Assembly (NCBI RefSeq): GCF_021391535.1
Contig: NZ_CP090066.1
Span: 4,363,213 to 4,427,212 of the forward strand
DNA length: 64,000 nucleotides
Direction: 5' to 3'
From: Aurantimonas sp. HBX-1
GTDB lineage: Bacteria > Pseudomonadota > Alphaproteobacteria > Rhizobiales > Rhizobiaceae
Under the pieces are notes generated by a model. That model saw only the letters and a list, made by a program, of their open reading frames with translations, ran no database searches and was not told where the DNA came from. Shown here piece by piece: positions 18,314 through 27,710 of this stretch (position 1 is the first letter of the stretch; every line of letters begins with the position of its first letter). A program made the position numbers and the translations under genes.

Positions 18314-19254
18314 CAGAACCGCACCCGGGGATCGATGACGAGATACAGCATGTCGATGGCGAAATTGATCAGGACGTAGAGCGCCGCGACGACGAGCAGC
18401 GCTCCCTGGATCACCGGATAGTCGCGCCGCATCACCGCCGAGACCACGAGGTTGCCGATGCCGGGCAGGCCGAACACCGTCTCGGTGACGATCGCCCCGG
18501 AGATCAGCAGGGCCGCGGTGATGCCGATGACCGTGAGGATCGGGATCAGCGCGTTCTTGAAGGCGTGCTTGAGGATGACCGTCGGCTCGGCCATGCCCTT
18601 CGACCGGGCCGTGCGGATGTAGTCGTCGTCGAGGACATCGAGCATCGAGGCGCGGGTGAACCGCAGGATCAGCGCCGAGCTGACGACGCCGAGGGTGACG
18701 GCCGGCAGGATCAGGTGATGCAGCCGTTCGAGCAGCGTCGTATCCGGGCCGCCATAGCCGGCCACCGGGAACCAGCCGAGACGCACCGCGAAGACCTGGA
18801 TCAGGATGAGCGCCAGCCAGAAGCTCGGCACGCTGGCAGCGAACATGGCGAGGGTGGTGGAAGCCTGGTCGAACAGGCTGCCGCGATAGTAGGCGGACAG
18901 GATGCCGATCGGCAGGGCGATGACGGTGGCGATCAGGATGGAGAAGAGCGTGAGGAAGAAGGTCGGCTCGGCGCGCTGGCCGAGCGCGGTCAGCACCGGC
19001 ATGTTGAGGAAGATGGAATCGCCGAGATTGCCGGTCAGGATCTGGCCGAGATAGACGCCGAACTGGACCAGCAGCGGCTGGTTGAGGCCGAGCCGGTCGC
19101 GCAGCGCCGCGATGTCCGCAGCGGTGGCATCCGGCCCCAGCATGACGGCCGCCGGATCGCCCGGGGCGATGCGAACGATCACGAAGACGATGGTCGCCAC
19201 CACGAAGAGGACGACGATCATGCCGGTGAATCGTTTGAGGACGTAGGTGGCCAT
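18313..19254 (-). CDS. Dpp/Opp-type ABC transporter permease (DppB class)
   Basis: 313-residue permease starting MATYVLKRFTGMIVVLFVV, with the conserved FVIVRIAPGDPA loop of DppB proteins, about six membrane helices and an EAA-type loop (DDDYIRTARSKGMAEPTVIL near residue 200). It follows the binding-protein gene after a 60-bp gap that holds a strong hairpin. Partner of the DppC-like permease. Confidence 0.93.
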   Translation of the reverse strand: MATYVLKRFTGMIVVLFVVATIVFVIVRIAPGDPAAVMLGPDATAADIAALRDRLGLNQPLLVQFGVYLGQILTGNLGDSIFLNMPVLTALGQRAEPTFFLTLFSILIATVIALPIGILSAYYRGSLFDQASTTLAMFAASVPSFWLALILIQVFAVRLGWFPVAGYGGPDTTLLERLHHLILPAVTLGVVSSALILRFTRASMLDVLDDDYIRTARSKGMAEPTVILKHAFKNALIPILTVIGITAALLISGAIVTETVFGLPGIGNLVVSAVMRRDYPVIQGALLVVAALYVLINFAIDMLYLVIDPRVRF

Positions 19255-19281
19255 CGCGCGTTCCGGTGAGATCGGGAAGGG

Positions 19282-19308
19282 TCCGGCGGGCGCCAGGCGC
19301 CCGCCGGA
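19282..19308 (-). promoter_or_regulatory. Intercistronic stem-loop after the Dpp-type binding-protein gene
   Basis: TCCGGCGGGCGC-CAG-GCGCCCGCCGGA, a 12-bp perfect stem with a 3-nt loop, lies only 6 bp after the binding-protein stop and upstream of the DppB-like start. It likely acts as an mRNA end-stabiliser or partial terminator that raises binding protein over permease. Confidence 0.6.
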
Positions 19309-19314
19309 GACGGC

Positions 19315-20853
19315 TTATTTCGCGATCGAGACGTTCCAGAAATACGGCCAGGGCGAGGCTTCGAACCCTTCGACCTTCGGCGACTTGGCGGCCAGGGCGG
19401 CGAAGTCGCCGACCTTGTAGAAGGGCGCCTGCTCGTAGATGAGGCCCTGGATGTCGGACCATATCTCCTGGCGCTTCGCGAGGTCGGTCTCGGTGTTGAG
19501 CGCCGTCAGGAGCTCTTCCTTCTCCGGCGTCGACCACCAGCCGGGATAGCTCGCCGGCAGCGGCGCGATCAGCGCCGGATCGGGCAGGAACGGGCTGTGG
19601 GTGATGAAGATGTCCCAGAGGGCGGGATCGGCGCGGCGCTGCACCAGCGTTGCCCAGTCGACCACGTCCAGCTGCGAATTCAGCCCGGCGGACTTCAGAT
19701 ACGCGTCCAGCACCTGCGCCATCTTGTAGTGGAACTCGTACTGCCGGCTGGTGAGGATGCGGATCGGCTCGCCGTCGTAGCCGGCCTGTTCGGCAAGGCT
19801 CTTGGCCTTCTCCACGTCGCCCTGGTTGTAGGCTTCGACGCCGGTCTCGTTCCGCCAGACATAGCCCTCGGGGTAGAGCGCGCCGTCGACCTTGAAGAAG
19901 CGCTCCTCGCCGAAGGCAGCCAGCATGAGGTCGTCGGAATTCTGCAGGGCCTGCACCGCCTTACGCATGGTCTGGTCGGTCATGACCCCCTGCTTGGTGT
20001 TCATGATGAACATCGGCCAGCCGAAGGATTCCGTCAGCATCGGCTCGGTCTGTCCGGTCAGACGGTCGTAGGATTCGACGGGCAGCAGCTCGGCGTAGTC
20101 GTATTGTCCGGCGACGGCGCCTTCGACGCGGGTGTTGGCGTCGGGGACCGGCACGAACCGCACCTCATCGAGCAGCGCCTCGCGGCGACCGCCGAAGCCG
20201 TCGGCCTCGCCCTCCAGCGGCTGGTAGTCCTCAAAACGGACCAGCTGGATGTACTGGTCGGGGCGCCGCTCCTTCAGCATGAACGGCCCTGTGCCGATGA
20301 ACTCGGTCAGCGGTTCGGCCAGCGTCTCCTTCGGCAGGATGACCGCCGCGGAATTGTTGAAGGCGAGCAGCGCCGGCAGCGGGCCGAACGGCGCGCTCAG
20401 CGAGATCGTCACGGTGTTGGCGTCGGTCGCCTCGACCTTCTCCACCTTGTCGGCAACCAGCTGGCCGCGGGAGGCGATCTTCAACCAGCGCTCCAGCGAG
20501 GCGACGACGTCGTCCGCCGTCATGGTCTTGCCGTTGTGGAACTTGATGCCCTGGCGCAGCGGGATCGTCACCGTCTTCCCGTCGTTGGAGATTTCGGGCA
20601 GGTCCGCCGCCAGCAGCGGGGTGACGTTCCATTCCTTGTCGAAGGTGTAGAGCGTCTCCAGGAAATGCTGGGTGACCATGCCGAGAAGATCGCCCGTGGC
20701 GGCCATCGGGTCGAGCGTGTTCGGCTCGCCGATGGTGGCGACGGTGATGATGCCGCCGGGCTCGTCCTGCGCCATCGCCGCAGCGCCCGAGGTGACGAGG
20801 CCGCCGAACGCCATCGTCGCCGCAAGGCAGGTTTTTGCCAATGCCTTCAACAT
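19315..20853 (-). CDS. Dpp/Opp-type ABC transporter substrate-binding protein (family 5)
   Basis: 512-residue periplasmic binding protein. A signal peptide (KTCLAATMAFGGLVTSGAAAMAQ) precedes GGIITVATIGEPNTLDPM, the standard start of the mature family 5 fold. Later family features include KTVTIPLRQGIKFHNGKTMT and DDVVASLERW near residues 95-120, and a C-terminal WNVS. The ATG lies 7 bp inside the end of the creatininase-family gene. It delivers an unidentified solute, possibly an amide, lactam or peptide given the hydrolase upstream, to the permeases downstream. Confidence 0.9.
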   Translation of the reverse strand: MLKALAKTCLAATMAFGGLVTSGAAAMAQDEPGGIITVATIGEPNTLDPMAATGDLLGMVTQHFLETLYTFDKEWNVTPLLAADLPEISNDGKTVTIPLRQGIKFHNGKTMTADDVVASLERWLKIASRGQLVADKVEKVEATDANTVTISLSAPFGPLPALLAFNNSAAVILPKETLAEPLTEFIGTGPFMLKERRPDQYIQLVRFEDYQPLEGEADGFGGRREALLDEVRFVPVPDANTRVEGAVAGQYDYAELLPVESYDRLTGQTEPMLTESFGWPMFIMNTKQGVMTDQTMRKAVQALQNSDDLMLAAFGEERFFKVDGALYPEGYVWRNETGVEAYNQGDVEKAKSLAEQAGYDGEPIRILTSRQYEFHYKMAQVLDAYLKSAGLNSQLDVVDWATLVQRRADPALWDIFITHSPFLPDPALIAPLPASYPGWWSTPEKEELLTALNTETDLAKRQEIWSDIQGLIYEQAPFYKVGDFAALAAKSPKVEGFEASPWPYFWNVSIAK

Positions 20854-21650
20854 TTCTCAGTCTCCTTCGGTTTCGGGTCTGCGAGGGAAGGGGCGCCGGA
20901 CATGTCCCGGACGACGACAAGCAATTGTTTGGTCACTGCCTCGACGATCGCCCGGCCCTTGGCCGCGGTCGCCAGCGACGGGTCGCCGACGACGCCGAGC
21001 CCGTCGGACATCTCCGCCATGGAGCGAAACAGCCCGCCACGGGCCGGCATGATCATGTCGGCGTTCGCCCAGCCATGGGTCGGCACGTAGCTCATGGCCG
21101 GAAGACGATCGGGCCGGCGGACCGCCGCCGGATCGATGTGCAGCATCAGCGATGTCTCGAGCTCGCAGGCGTGGTTGGCGCCGGCAAAGCCGCTGTCGCG
21201 GATCGCCGCGATCTCCGGCCCGGCCAGCCGCCACCAGGTCAGCATCGCGATGCGGCAGTCGCGATGCGACGCCCCGAAGTCCTCGAGCAGGACCTGGCCG
21301 ATGGCCTGGTTGCCGCCATGGCTGTTGAAGATCACCAGATTGCGGAAGCCGTGCCGGACCACCGACTGCAGGATGGCGCCGACATAGTCGAGGAAGCTGC
21401 GATGGCCGATGCTGAGCGTGCCGGGGAAGTCCATGTGGTGCTCGGAGCAGCAGACCTTGACCTGCGGCAGGATCAGCACTTCATCGCCGGCCTCGGCCTC
21501 CAGGGCGTCGAGAAACGCGCCGCCGATCACCGCGTCGGTGTCGAGCGGCAGATGCGGGCCGTGCTGCTCGATCGCGGCGACGTTGACGATCACCGGCAGG
21601 TTTCGCGGCAGGTCCTGGATCTCGCGTGTGGTGAGGCGTTCCCAGCGCAT
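20847..21650 (-). CDS. Creatininase-family metal-dependent amidohydrolase
   Basis: 267-residue protein of the creatininase/MftE fold. Metal and active-site motifs are visible: AAIEQHGPHLPLDTDA near residue 27 (Glu, His, Asp), FNSHGGNQ near residue 110 and ANHACELETSLML near residue 150 (His and Glu). Members hydrolyse cyclic or linear amides such as creatinine, or process riboflavin and peptide cofactors. Located between an enolase-superfamily gene (4-bp gap) and the Dpp-type binding protein (7-bp overlap), so it probably opens an amide bond in the imported compound. Exact substrate unknown. Confidence 0.85.
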   Translation of the reverse strand: MRWERLTTREIQDLPRNLPVIVNVAAIEQHGPHLPLDTDAVIGGAFLDALEAEAGDEVLILPQVKVCCSEHHMDFPGTLSIGHRSFLDYVGAILQSVVRHGFRNLVIFNSHGGNQAIGQVLLEDFGASHRDCRIAMLTWWRLAGPEIAAIRDSGFAGANHACELETSLMLHIDPAAVRRPDRLPAMSYVPTHGWANADMIMPARGGLFRSMAEMSDGLGVVGDPSLATAAKGRAIVEAVTKQLLVVVRDMSGAPSLADPKPKETEKC

Positions 21651-21654
21651 CGGA

Positions 21655-22812
21655 TCAGTCGACCACGCGCTTGCCGACGCCGAAGCTTTCGAGCGCGGCT
21701 TCGCTCAGCCTGACGCCAAGGCCCGGCCCGTCGGCAGGGACATGGATGAAGGGCGGCTCGACCGAAAGGGGCGTCTCGAGAAGGTCGTGCGAGCGGATCA
21801 TCCGGCCGAAGATGTCGCCGGGCCAGACGCAGCTGGCGGCGGCCGAACATTGGTGGACGTACATCGCCTCGAGGATACCGAGATCGACTTCGGAACCGTG
21901 CCAGCAATAGAGGCCCGCCGTGCGGGCGATGTGGTCGAGCTGCTGGAACCCGGCCAGCCCGCCGTTGAAGTTGAAACCGTCGACGGCGCCATGGGCGATG
22001 GCGTCGATCGCCTCGTAGGGACGCTGCCCCTGGTAGATGTACGGCAGGGAGACGTGCAGGGCGATCGGGATCGACGAGAAGCGCCGCAGCTCCTTGTAGT
22101 CGAGCATCATCCAGCGCGGGATCGGATCCTCGAGGACGAGGACGTTGCCGATCTTCTCGATCTCGCGGATGATCGGCCGGGCATTGCCCGGGTTCTCCCA
22201 GCGCTGGTTCGGATCGAAGATGATCTTCATGCCGGGGGCGTGCTCGGCGATCCTGGCGCACCAGCCCGGCACGTCGTCCTCGAGATCGCACTTGAACTTG
22301 ATGACCTTGAAGCCCTGGTCCTGGTACTGCCGGACCCAGGGGCCGATCTCCTCCTGCGTCCGGTGGCTGGACCAGGCGCTGACCGCGATCCTGTCGCGCA
22401 GCGCGCCGCCGAGCAGGCGATGCAGCGGGACCCCGAGCTGCTTGGCATAGGCGTCCCAGATCGCGCATTCGAACCCGTCATATTCGCGGCAGAGCGGGAT
22501 CGGCAGCTTCTGCAGGATCAGCTCGTCGATCGAGCGTCCCATCAGGTTGTCGGCGATCTGTTCGACGCGAGTCCATTCGTGATCGCGGTAGAACTCGCCG
22601 AGACCCACCGTGCCGTCGGAAAGGTGCAGGCGAAGGATCAGCTTCGGCAGTTCGTCGAACTGCACGCTCCAGCTCTCCTTGCCGCCGACCGGAAGCATGT
22701 GGAGCGGCTTGGCGAGACTGTCGGAGTTGATGACGCCGGGGTGAGCCGGAACGACGACCTCGTCGAATTCGAAGCGGGTGATATGCGCCTGGCGCGAAGC
22801 GATGCCGTCCAC
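21655..22812 (-). CDS. Enolase-superfamily (mandelate racemase/muconate-lactonizing-like) enzyme
   Basis: 385-residue member of the enolase superfamily, an N-terminal capping domain and a C-terminal barrel. Barrel residues visible: KVIKFKCD (Lys-x-Lys base motif), IIFDPNQRW (metal Asp), VLEDPIP (metal Glu), then CWHGSEVDLG (His). These residues abstract a proton alpha to a carboxylate, giving dehydration, racemisation or epimerisation. It opens the eight-gene operon whose other members are a creatininase-like hydrolase, a Dpp-type importer and RidA. It is not closely like the D-tartrate dehydratase elsewhere in the window. Substrate unknown; an amino-acid amide or N-acyl compound is possible. 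Confidence 0.85.
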   Translation of the reverse strand: MDGIASRQAHITRFEFDEVVVPAHPGVINSDSLAKPLHMLPVGGKESWSVQFDELPKLILRLHLSDGTVGLGEFYRDHEWTRVEQIADNLMGRSIDELILQKLPIPLCREYDGFECAIWDAYAKQLGVPLHRLLGGALRDRIAVSAWSSHRTQEEIGPWVRQYQDQGFKVIKFKCDLEDDVPGWCARIAEHAPGMKIIFDPNQRWENPGNARPIIREIEKIGNVLVLEDPIPRWMMLDYKELRRFSSIPIALHVSLPYIYQGQRPYEAIDAIAHGAVDGFNFNGGLAGFQQLDHIARTAGLYCWHGSEVDLGILEAMYVHQCSAAASCVWPGDIFGRMIRSHDLLETPLSVEPPFIHVPADGPGLGVRLSEAALESFGVGKRVVD

Positions 22813-22878
22813 GATGGTCTCCGTCTGCTTTCAGACAGAATTTGTACGAAAACTACATTCCCTGTCAACAGACGTGGT

Positions 22879-22904
22879 GAAAATGCCTGTATACGGCAAT
22901 TTTC
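22879..22904. promoter_or_regulatory. Candidate operator for the RpiR-type regulator
   Basis: GAAAATGCC-TGTATAC-GGCAATTTTC is a near-perfect inverted repeat with a TGCC/GGCA core around a GTATAC palindrome. It lies in the 142-bp AT-richer gap between the regulator gene and the enolase gene, about 70 bp before the operon start. RpiR/MurR proteins usually bind such dyads next to the genes they control. Confidence 0.5.
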
Positions 22905-22954
22905 GTTAATTTCGCCGAGCTCCGAGCTACAAAAATTGGCGCAACGCTACATTT

Positions 22955-23875
22955 TCAGTCGCCGACCGGCTGATTTTCGCTCTCGCCGTTCAGATCGGCG
23001 AGCATCGTGCGGGCGTTCCACAGCTTGGAGGAAATGTGCTTCATGCGACGGCCGCCGAGAAGCGTGGCGAGGCAGTCCAGTATGTACAGCTGGCCGTACC
23101 TGCCGCGGTTCGGCATGTAGAAGAACTTCTCCTCATCGAAGGCGATGAGCGGGATGAGGACGTCCGCCTCCTCGGCTAGCGGCGTGGCGGGCGCCGTGAC
23201 GGCGATGATCGAGGCACCGCATTGTTTCGCCGAGCGCGCGCTCTCGATCAGCGAGCGCGGGCGCCCGGTGACCGAGAACATCAGGAAGACGTCGTTCTTG
23301 CCGGCGGTCGCCGCGGTGATCCGCTGCTTGTAGGCATCTGCGGTGGCGCTGGCCGCTAGATCCAGGCGGAAGAGCCGGTTCTCGGCCTCCGCGGCCACGT
23401 TGGCAGAACTGCCGCCGACGCCGAAGCAGAAGACCCGCCGGGACCCGTCGATCAGATCGGCAGCGCGGTCGAGTGCGGCGGGGTCGCGCTGCGCGAAGGC
23501 ACTGGCGAGGGCCTGGCTCGTCGCCTCGTAGACATGCCCGGCGACGTCGCTGCCGGTGTCGGCCGGGTGCTGGTAGTCGGCGGAGAGATACATCCGCCCG
23601 ATGGCGTAGTCCTGGGCCAGCCGGATCTTGAAGTCGCTGAACCCGTCGCAGCCCATGTGGCGGGCGAAGCGGATGACGCTGGGCTCGCTGACTCCGGCGC
23701 GGGCGGCCAGCGCCTTGACGCTGCTCCGGGTTGCGACGTCGATATTCTCCAGCAGGGCATCGGCGACCGCTTTGTCGGCGCGCTTCATGGTCGGCAGTTG
23801 CTGGCGCATGCGGTCGATGAGACTCAGCGGGGGAGGCCCTCTCAGCGCGCCGATCTCTGGCCTCTGTTTCTTCAA
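22955..23875 (-). CDS. MurR/RpiR-family transcriptional regulator (HTH plus SIS domain)
   Basis: About 306 residues. The N-terminal RpiR helix-turn-helix is clear (LLENIDVATRSSVKALAARA, then GVSEPSVIRFARHMGC), and the SIS domain follows from about residue 110 with VFCFGVGGSSANVAAEAENRL and a later SVTGRPRSLIESA sugar/ligand-binding loop. A TTG at 23875 preceded by AGGGA is the likely start; the open frame runs further to an ATG at 23929, and ATG 23809 would cut the HTH leader. The gene precedes the enolase-creatininase-Dpp-RidA operon in the same direction, with a dyad between them. It most likely controls that operon, though such regulators more often sense sugar phosphates. Confidence 0.85.
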   Translation of the reverse strand: MKKQRPEIGALRGPPPLSLIDRMRQQLPTMKRADKAVADALLENIDVATRSSVKALAARAGVSEPSVIRFARHMGCDGFSDFKIRLAQDYAIGRMYLSADYQHPADTGSDVAGHVYEATSQALASAFAQRDPAALDRAADLIDGSRRVFCFGVGGSSANVAAEAENRLFRLDLAASATADAYKQRITAATAGKNDVFLMFSVTGRPRSLIESARSAKQCGASIIAVTAPATPLAEEADVLIPLIAFDEEKFFYMPNRGRYGQLYILDCLATLLGGRRMKHISSKLWNARTMLADLNGESENQPVGD

Positions 23876-24326
23876 GTGTGCTTCCCTGTTTGCGCCTGTC
23901 TGCCTGTGACCCAGCCCATTACCGAGCAAGCAGTGGGTCTCGTGACGCTAGCGACTCCTGTCGCTGCGAGGAAGGGCGACGCCGGATCGGCATCATCGAC
24001 GGTTTCTCGTCAGATTTTGCTATGTCCGTTGTCTCGTGCGGTGCTGGAAGCCCGGCCCACCGGTGGAGGGTCGTGCCTGATCCGATAGCTGAACCGGTTG
24101 TGGCGGCCTGGCAAACGATGAACGGCAGCTTATGGAATCTCGGCGATTGTTCACGAAGTTCCAGGCCGGGTCGGAAACGGAAGGGCAGCTATCCGCGACG
24201 GCGCCTCGGAATCGGTCAGGCCGCTTTCGGCCACTGTGGAATCGGAAACGGTTTCCGGGCCGGGTGAGGTGGCAAGCGCTCGGTCCGGTTCCTGGTTACC
24301 TCACCACGCACTCATGATGCCGGCGC
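23876..24326. other. Intergenic region without a recognised gene
   Basis: About 450 bp between the start of the RpiR gene and the end of kdpE. Several plus-strand frames are open here but none has family resemblance. A small hairpin AGCGAC-TCCT-GTCGCT lies at 23950-23965. The region should hold the RpiR promoter and the end of the kdp transcript. Confidence 0.5.
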
Positions 24327-25001
24327 TCAGACCAGGCGATAGCCCACGCCCGCTTCGGTGAGGATGCGGGTCGGGGCGGCAGGGTCATCTTCCAGCTTCT
24401 GCCGCAGATGGCCGATATAGACCCGCAGATACTGCGTGTCCGCCTCGTTGGCCTTTCCCCAGACCTCGTGGAGAAGATGCTTGTGGGTCACCACCCTGCC
24501 GGCGTGCCGGAGCAGGATGGCGAGCAGATCGAACTCGCGGCGTGTCAGCTTGACGGTGTGAGCCCCGTTCCGCACGATCCGGGCTTCAAGATCGAGCGAC
24601 AGGTCGCCGGACTTCAGAAGCCCCGGCGCGGCAGGCTGTCGATGGCGGAGCGCCGCGCGAAGCCGCGCCATCAGTTCGCCGATGCCGAAGGGCTTTTCGA
24701 CATAGTCGTCGGCGCCGAGATCCAGCGCCTGCACCTTTTCCGCCTCCCGGTCGCGTGCCGAGAGCACCACGATCGGCACGTCCGACGTACGGCGCAGCCG
24801 TTCGATCACGCGCTTGCCGTCGATGTCGGGCAGGCCGAGGTCGAGAACGATGGCGTCGGGCCGCTCGGATGCCGCCAGCGCCAGGGCGGTCGTGCCGTTC
24901 ATGGCCTGGATGACGAGATAACCCTCGGCGGTCAGCGAAGGCTTGAGGAAGCGATGGATGGCCGGCTCGTCGTCGACGACCAGGATTGTCGGCTGTTTCA
25001 T
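24327..25001 (-). CDS. kdpE: KdpE response regulator of potassium-limitation response
   Basis: 224-residue OmpR-type regulator. The receiver domain has DD at 10-11, phosphoacceptor Asp near 54 (IVLDLGLPD), LSARD and EKPF with the conserved Lys. The C-terminal winged helix carries VKLTRREFDLLAILLRHAG and TEAGVGYRLV. It overlaps kdpD by 4 bp and ends the kdp operon. On phosphorylation by KdpD it activates the kdpFABC promoter; a candidate site lies at 32542-32569. Confidence 0.95.
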   Translation of the reverse strand: MKQPTILVVDDEPAIHRFLKPSLTAEGYLVIQAMNGTTALALAASERPDAIVLDLGLPDIDGKRVIERLRRTSDVPIVVLSARDREAEKVQALDLGADDYVEKPFGIGELMARLRAALRHRQPAAPGLLKSGDLSLDLEARIVRNGAHTVKLTRREFDLLAILLRHAGRVVTHKHLLHEVWGKANEADTQYLRVYIGHLRQKLEDDPAAPTRILTEAGVGYRLV

Positions 25002-27667
25002 CGGGCGCCTTCCGCTCTGGCCGGCAGGCGGATCCGGAACGCCGCACCCACCGGATGCGCCGGATCTGCCGGCAGGAGTTCCACCGTGCCGCCATGGGCC
25101 TCGATGATCCCGCGGGTGATGGCAAGGCCGAGGCCCGCGCTCTCGCCACCGTCGGCCGCCGACCGGTGGGCGCGGGAGAATTTCTCGAAGACATGCGGGC
25201 GCAAGCCTTCCGGAATGCCGGGCCCGTCGTCGACGATGTCGAGGACGATACCGCCATCCTCCCGGTCTGCAGACAGCGTCACGTGGGCGTCGGCACCCGC
25301 GTGCCGCACGGCATTGCCGACGATGTTGCCGACGGCCTGGTCGAGCAGGGCGCGATCGGCGCAGGCGAGAAGCGGCTCGTTGCGCAGCCTGACGGCGAAG
25401 TGCTGGGTGGCGCCGCGTTTGGTCGCCGTGTCGACGGCGCGCTCCAGGACATCGCGGATGTCGACGCCCTCGCGGTTGAGTTCGAGCGCACCCGCCTCCA
25501 GCCGCGTCATGGACAGGAGATTGCGGACCATCGAGTCGAGATGGCGTGCCTCGTCCCGGATCTGCGCCAGGAGATCGGCGCGCGCCGCCGGATCGAGCCT
25601 TTCCTGGTATTCGATGAGCGCGGTCGCGGCGCCCAGCACCGAGGCGAGCGGCGTGCGGAAATCATGGCTGATCGAGGCGAGCAGGATGTTGCGCACCCGC
25701 TCGGTTTCGGCGGCGGTCCGGGCCGTGCGCACCTCGGTCGACAAGAGGGCGCGGTGCAGAGCGGCCGCCGTCTGTTCGGCGAGCGCCAGGAGGAGCGTCT
25801 GTGTCTCCACGGCGAGGGGCCGGCCGTCGGCCGCGCGTTCGACGCCGATCACGCCGACCTGGCCGCCGGGCACGACGAGCGGCAGGAACGTCCAGCCGCT
25901 GTTCGGCAGCGTCCCTGTGCCGGCCCCCGCCGGCTCGCCGCGATCGAACGCCCAGCGGGCTGCCGCCCGTGCCGGCGTGTCGAGCCGATCCTCCGGCGGC
26001 CAGGACGCGCCGATGTGAAGGTCGTCGCCATCGGGGCGCAGCAGGACGCAGGCGCGGCCGACCGCGGCGTTGATCTCGCTGGCCGCCGCCTCCATCACCC
26101 GCGCCTGGTCGGGCAGCGCGGAGAGCTTGCGGGTGAATTCGTACAGGCGACGCGCGGCCCGCGTCCGCGCCGCCGACGCACGGATCTGCTCGCGCGCCTG
26201 CCCGGCCACGGCCGACATGGAGACGGCGATGATCAGGAACATCACCAGCGCCAGCACCTCGTGCGGGCGCGCGATCGTGAAGGTCTTGGTCGGGTCGATG
26301 AAGAAGAAATTGTAGGCCACGAAGGACAGGAACGACGCGAACACCGCCGGCCACGTGCCGTAGGCGATGGCGGGCACCAGGACGGCGAGGAGGTAGACCA
26401 TCGAGACGTTGGGGAGCGGGACGAAGCGCAGCATCTGGGAGCCGATGAGTGTCGCCGCCACTACGCTGGCCACCGCGGCCGCATAACCGTTCCATGTTCC
26501 CAGATCCGGCAGCCGCAGGACCGGCCGTCGCTCCTCCTCTTCGCCTGTCAGGACATGGATCGAAACCCCCGTGGCGCGTCGGACCAGGGCGTCGGCAAGG
26601 CTGCGCCGCCGCGGCCACAGCCCGCGACCGCGGGCCTTGCCAACGACGATCTGGCTGACGTTCTCGAACCGCGCGAAGCGAAGCAGCTCGTTCGGCAGGT
26701 CCGAGCCGACGAGCCGCCGGGTCTCGGCGCCCAGCGCCTCGGCCAGCTGCATCGCCTTTTCCAGCCGGTTGGCCTCGTCTTCGTCCGGCGTCACGCCGGG
26801 GCGCTCGATCGTCACCGCGAACCAGGGCGCGTCGAGAAGATCGGCCAGCCGCTTGGCACCGCGCACCAGGCGCTCGGCGGAATCGTTGGGGCCGAGGCAG
26901 ACGAGCAGCCGCTCGCCGGCGGCCCACGGGCCCTCGATCGCCCCGCCCTGCATGCGCTCGAGCAGATCGCTGTCGACCTGCGCCGCCACCTGTCGGAGGG
27001 CCAGTTCGCGCAGGGCGGTCAGGTTCGACGGCTTGAAGAAGTTCTGCGAGGCCCGCGTCGCGGTGTCCTCGACATAGACCTTGCCCTCGGCGAGGCGGCG
27101 GATCAGCTCGTCGGACGGCAGGTCGACGAGGACGATCTCGTCGGCGACCTGAAGCGTGGTGTCTGGCACCGTCTCGCGCACCCGGACGCCGGTGATCCGC
27201 TGGACGACGTCGTTGAGGCTCTCGACATGCTGGACGTTCATGGTCGTCCAGACGTCGATCCCCGCCTGCAGGAGTTCGGCAACATCCTGCCAGCGCTTGG
27301 GATGCCGGGATCCGGGCACGTTCGAGTGGGCATATTCGTCGACGATCAGCAGCGACGGTCGCCTGGCGAGCGCCGCGTCGATATCGAACTCGGCGACGAG
27401 GCGGCCCTTGTACGGCACCAGCTGGCGGGGCAGCACCTCGAGGCCGGCGATCATCGCTTCCGTATCGGCCCGGCCGTGGGTCTCGACGACCCCGACGAGA
27501 ACGTCGCGGCCGGCCGCTTTGGCGCCGCGCGCGGCCTGGAGCATGGCGAAGGTCTTGCCGACGCCGGGTGCCGCGCCGAGGAACAGGCGCAGCCTGCCGC
27601 GCCCTTCTCGCTCGGCATGGGCGAGCAGGGCGTCGGCGGAGGCGCGGGGCGCGTCGTCGGGGATCAT
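24998..27667 (-). CDS. kdpD: KdpD osmosensitive potassium sensor histidine kinase
   Basis: 889-residue sensor. The N-terminal KdpD domain has a Walker-like GAAPGVGKTFAMLQ near residue 35 and LLIVDEYAHSN near 110, followed by a Usp domain (about 250-365), four membrane helices (about 400-500), a GAF-like region and the kinase core. The HisKA box is SISHDFRTPLASVLG with the phospho-His, and the ATPase domain has NIVGNAVRHA and ESAGLGLAITRGI. Length is in the usual range. A 102-bp gap containing a 30-bp palindrome separates it from kdpC. Confidence 0.95.
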   Translation of the reverse strand: MIPDDAPRASADALLAHAEREGRGRLRLFLGAAPGVGKTFAMLQAARGAKAAGRDVLVGVVETHGRADTEAMIAGLEVLPRQLVPYKGRLVAEFDIDAALARRPSLLIVDEYAHSNVPGSRHPKRWQDVAELLQAGIDVWTTMNVQHVESLNDVVQRITGVRVRETVPDTTLQVADEIVLVDLPSDELIRRLAEGKVYVEDTATRASQNFFKPSNLTALRELALRQVAAQVDSDLLERMQGGAIEGPWAAGERLLVCLGPNDSAERLVRGAKRLADLLDAPWFAVTIERPGVTPDEDEANRLEKAMQLAEALGAETRRLVGSDLPNELLRFARFENVSQIVVGKARGRGLWPRRRSLADALVRRATGVSIHVLTGEEEERRPVLRLPDLGTWNGYAAAVASVVAATLIGSQMLRFVPLPNVSMVYLLAVLVPAIAYGTWPAVFASFLSFVAYNFFFIDPTKTFTIARPHEVLALVMFLIIAVSMSAVAGQAREQIRASAARTRAARRLYEFTRKLSALPDQARVMEAAASEINAAVGRACVLLRPDGDDLHIGASWPPEDRLDTPARAAARWAFDRGEPAGAGTGTLPNSGWTFLPLVVPGGQVGVIGVERAADGRPLAVETQTLLLALAEQTAAALHRALLSTEVRTARTAAETERVRNILLASISHDFRTPLASVLGAATALIEYQERLDPAARADLLAQIRDEARHLDSMVRNLLSMTRLEAGALELNREGVDIRDVLERAVDTATKRGATQHFAVRLRNEPLLACADRALLDQAVGNIVGNAVRHAGADAHVTLSADREDGGIVLDIVDDGPGIPEGLRPHVFEKFSRAHRSAADGGESAGLGLAITRGIIEAHGGTVELLPADPAHPVGAAFRIRLPARAEGAR

Positions 27668-27710
27668 GAGCGCCTTTCGGGTCGCTGCGGCGGCATGACG
27701 GCTGGAATGC

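Noticed and set aside
17447..19537. A 696-codon minus-strand frame that seems to fuse DppC with an upstream protein
   Set aside because: The first 400 codons are Arg/Gly/Asp/His-rich alternate-frame translation of the DppB gene (18313-19254). The DppC protein starts properly at ATG 18313.
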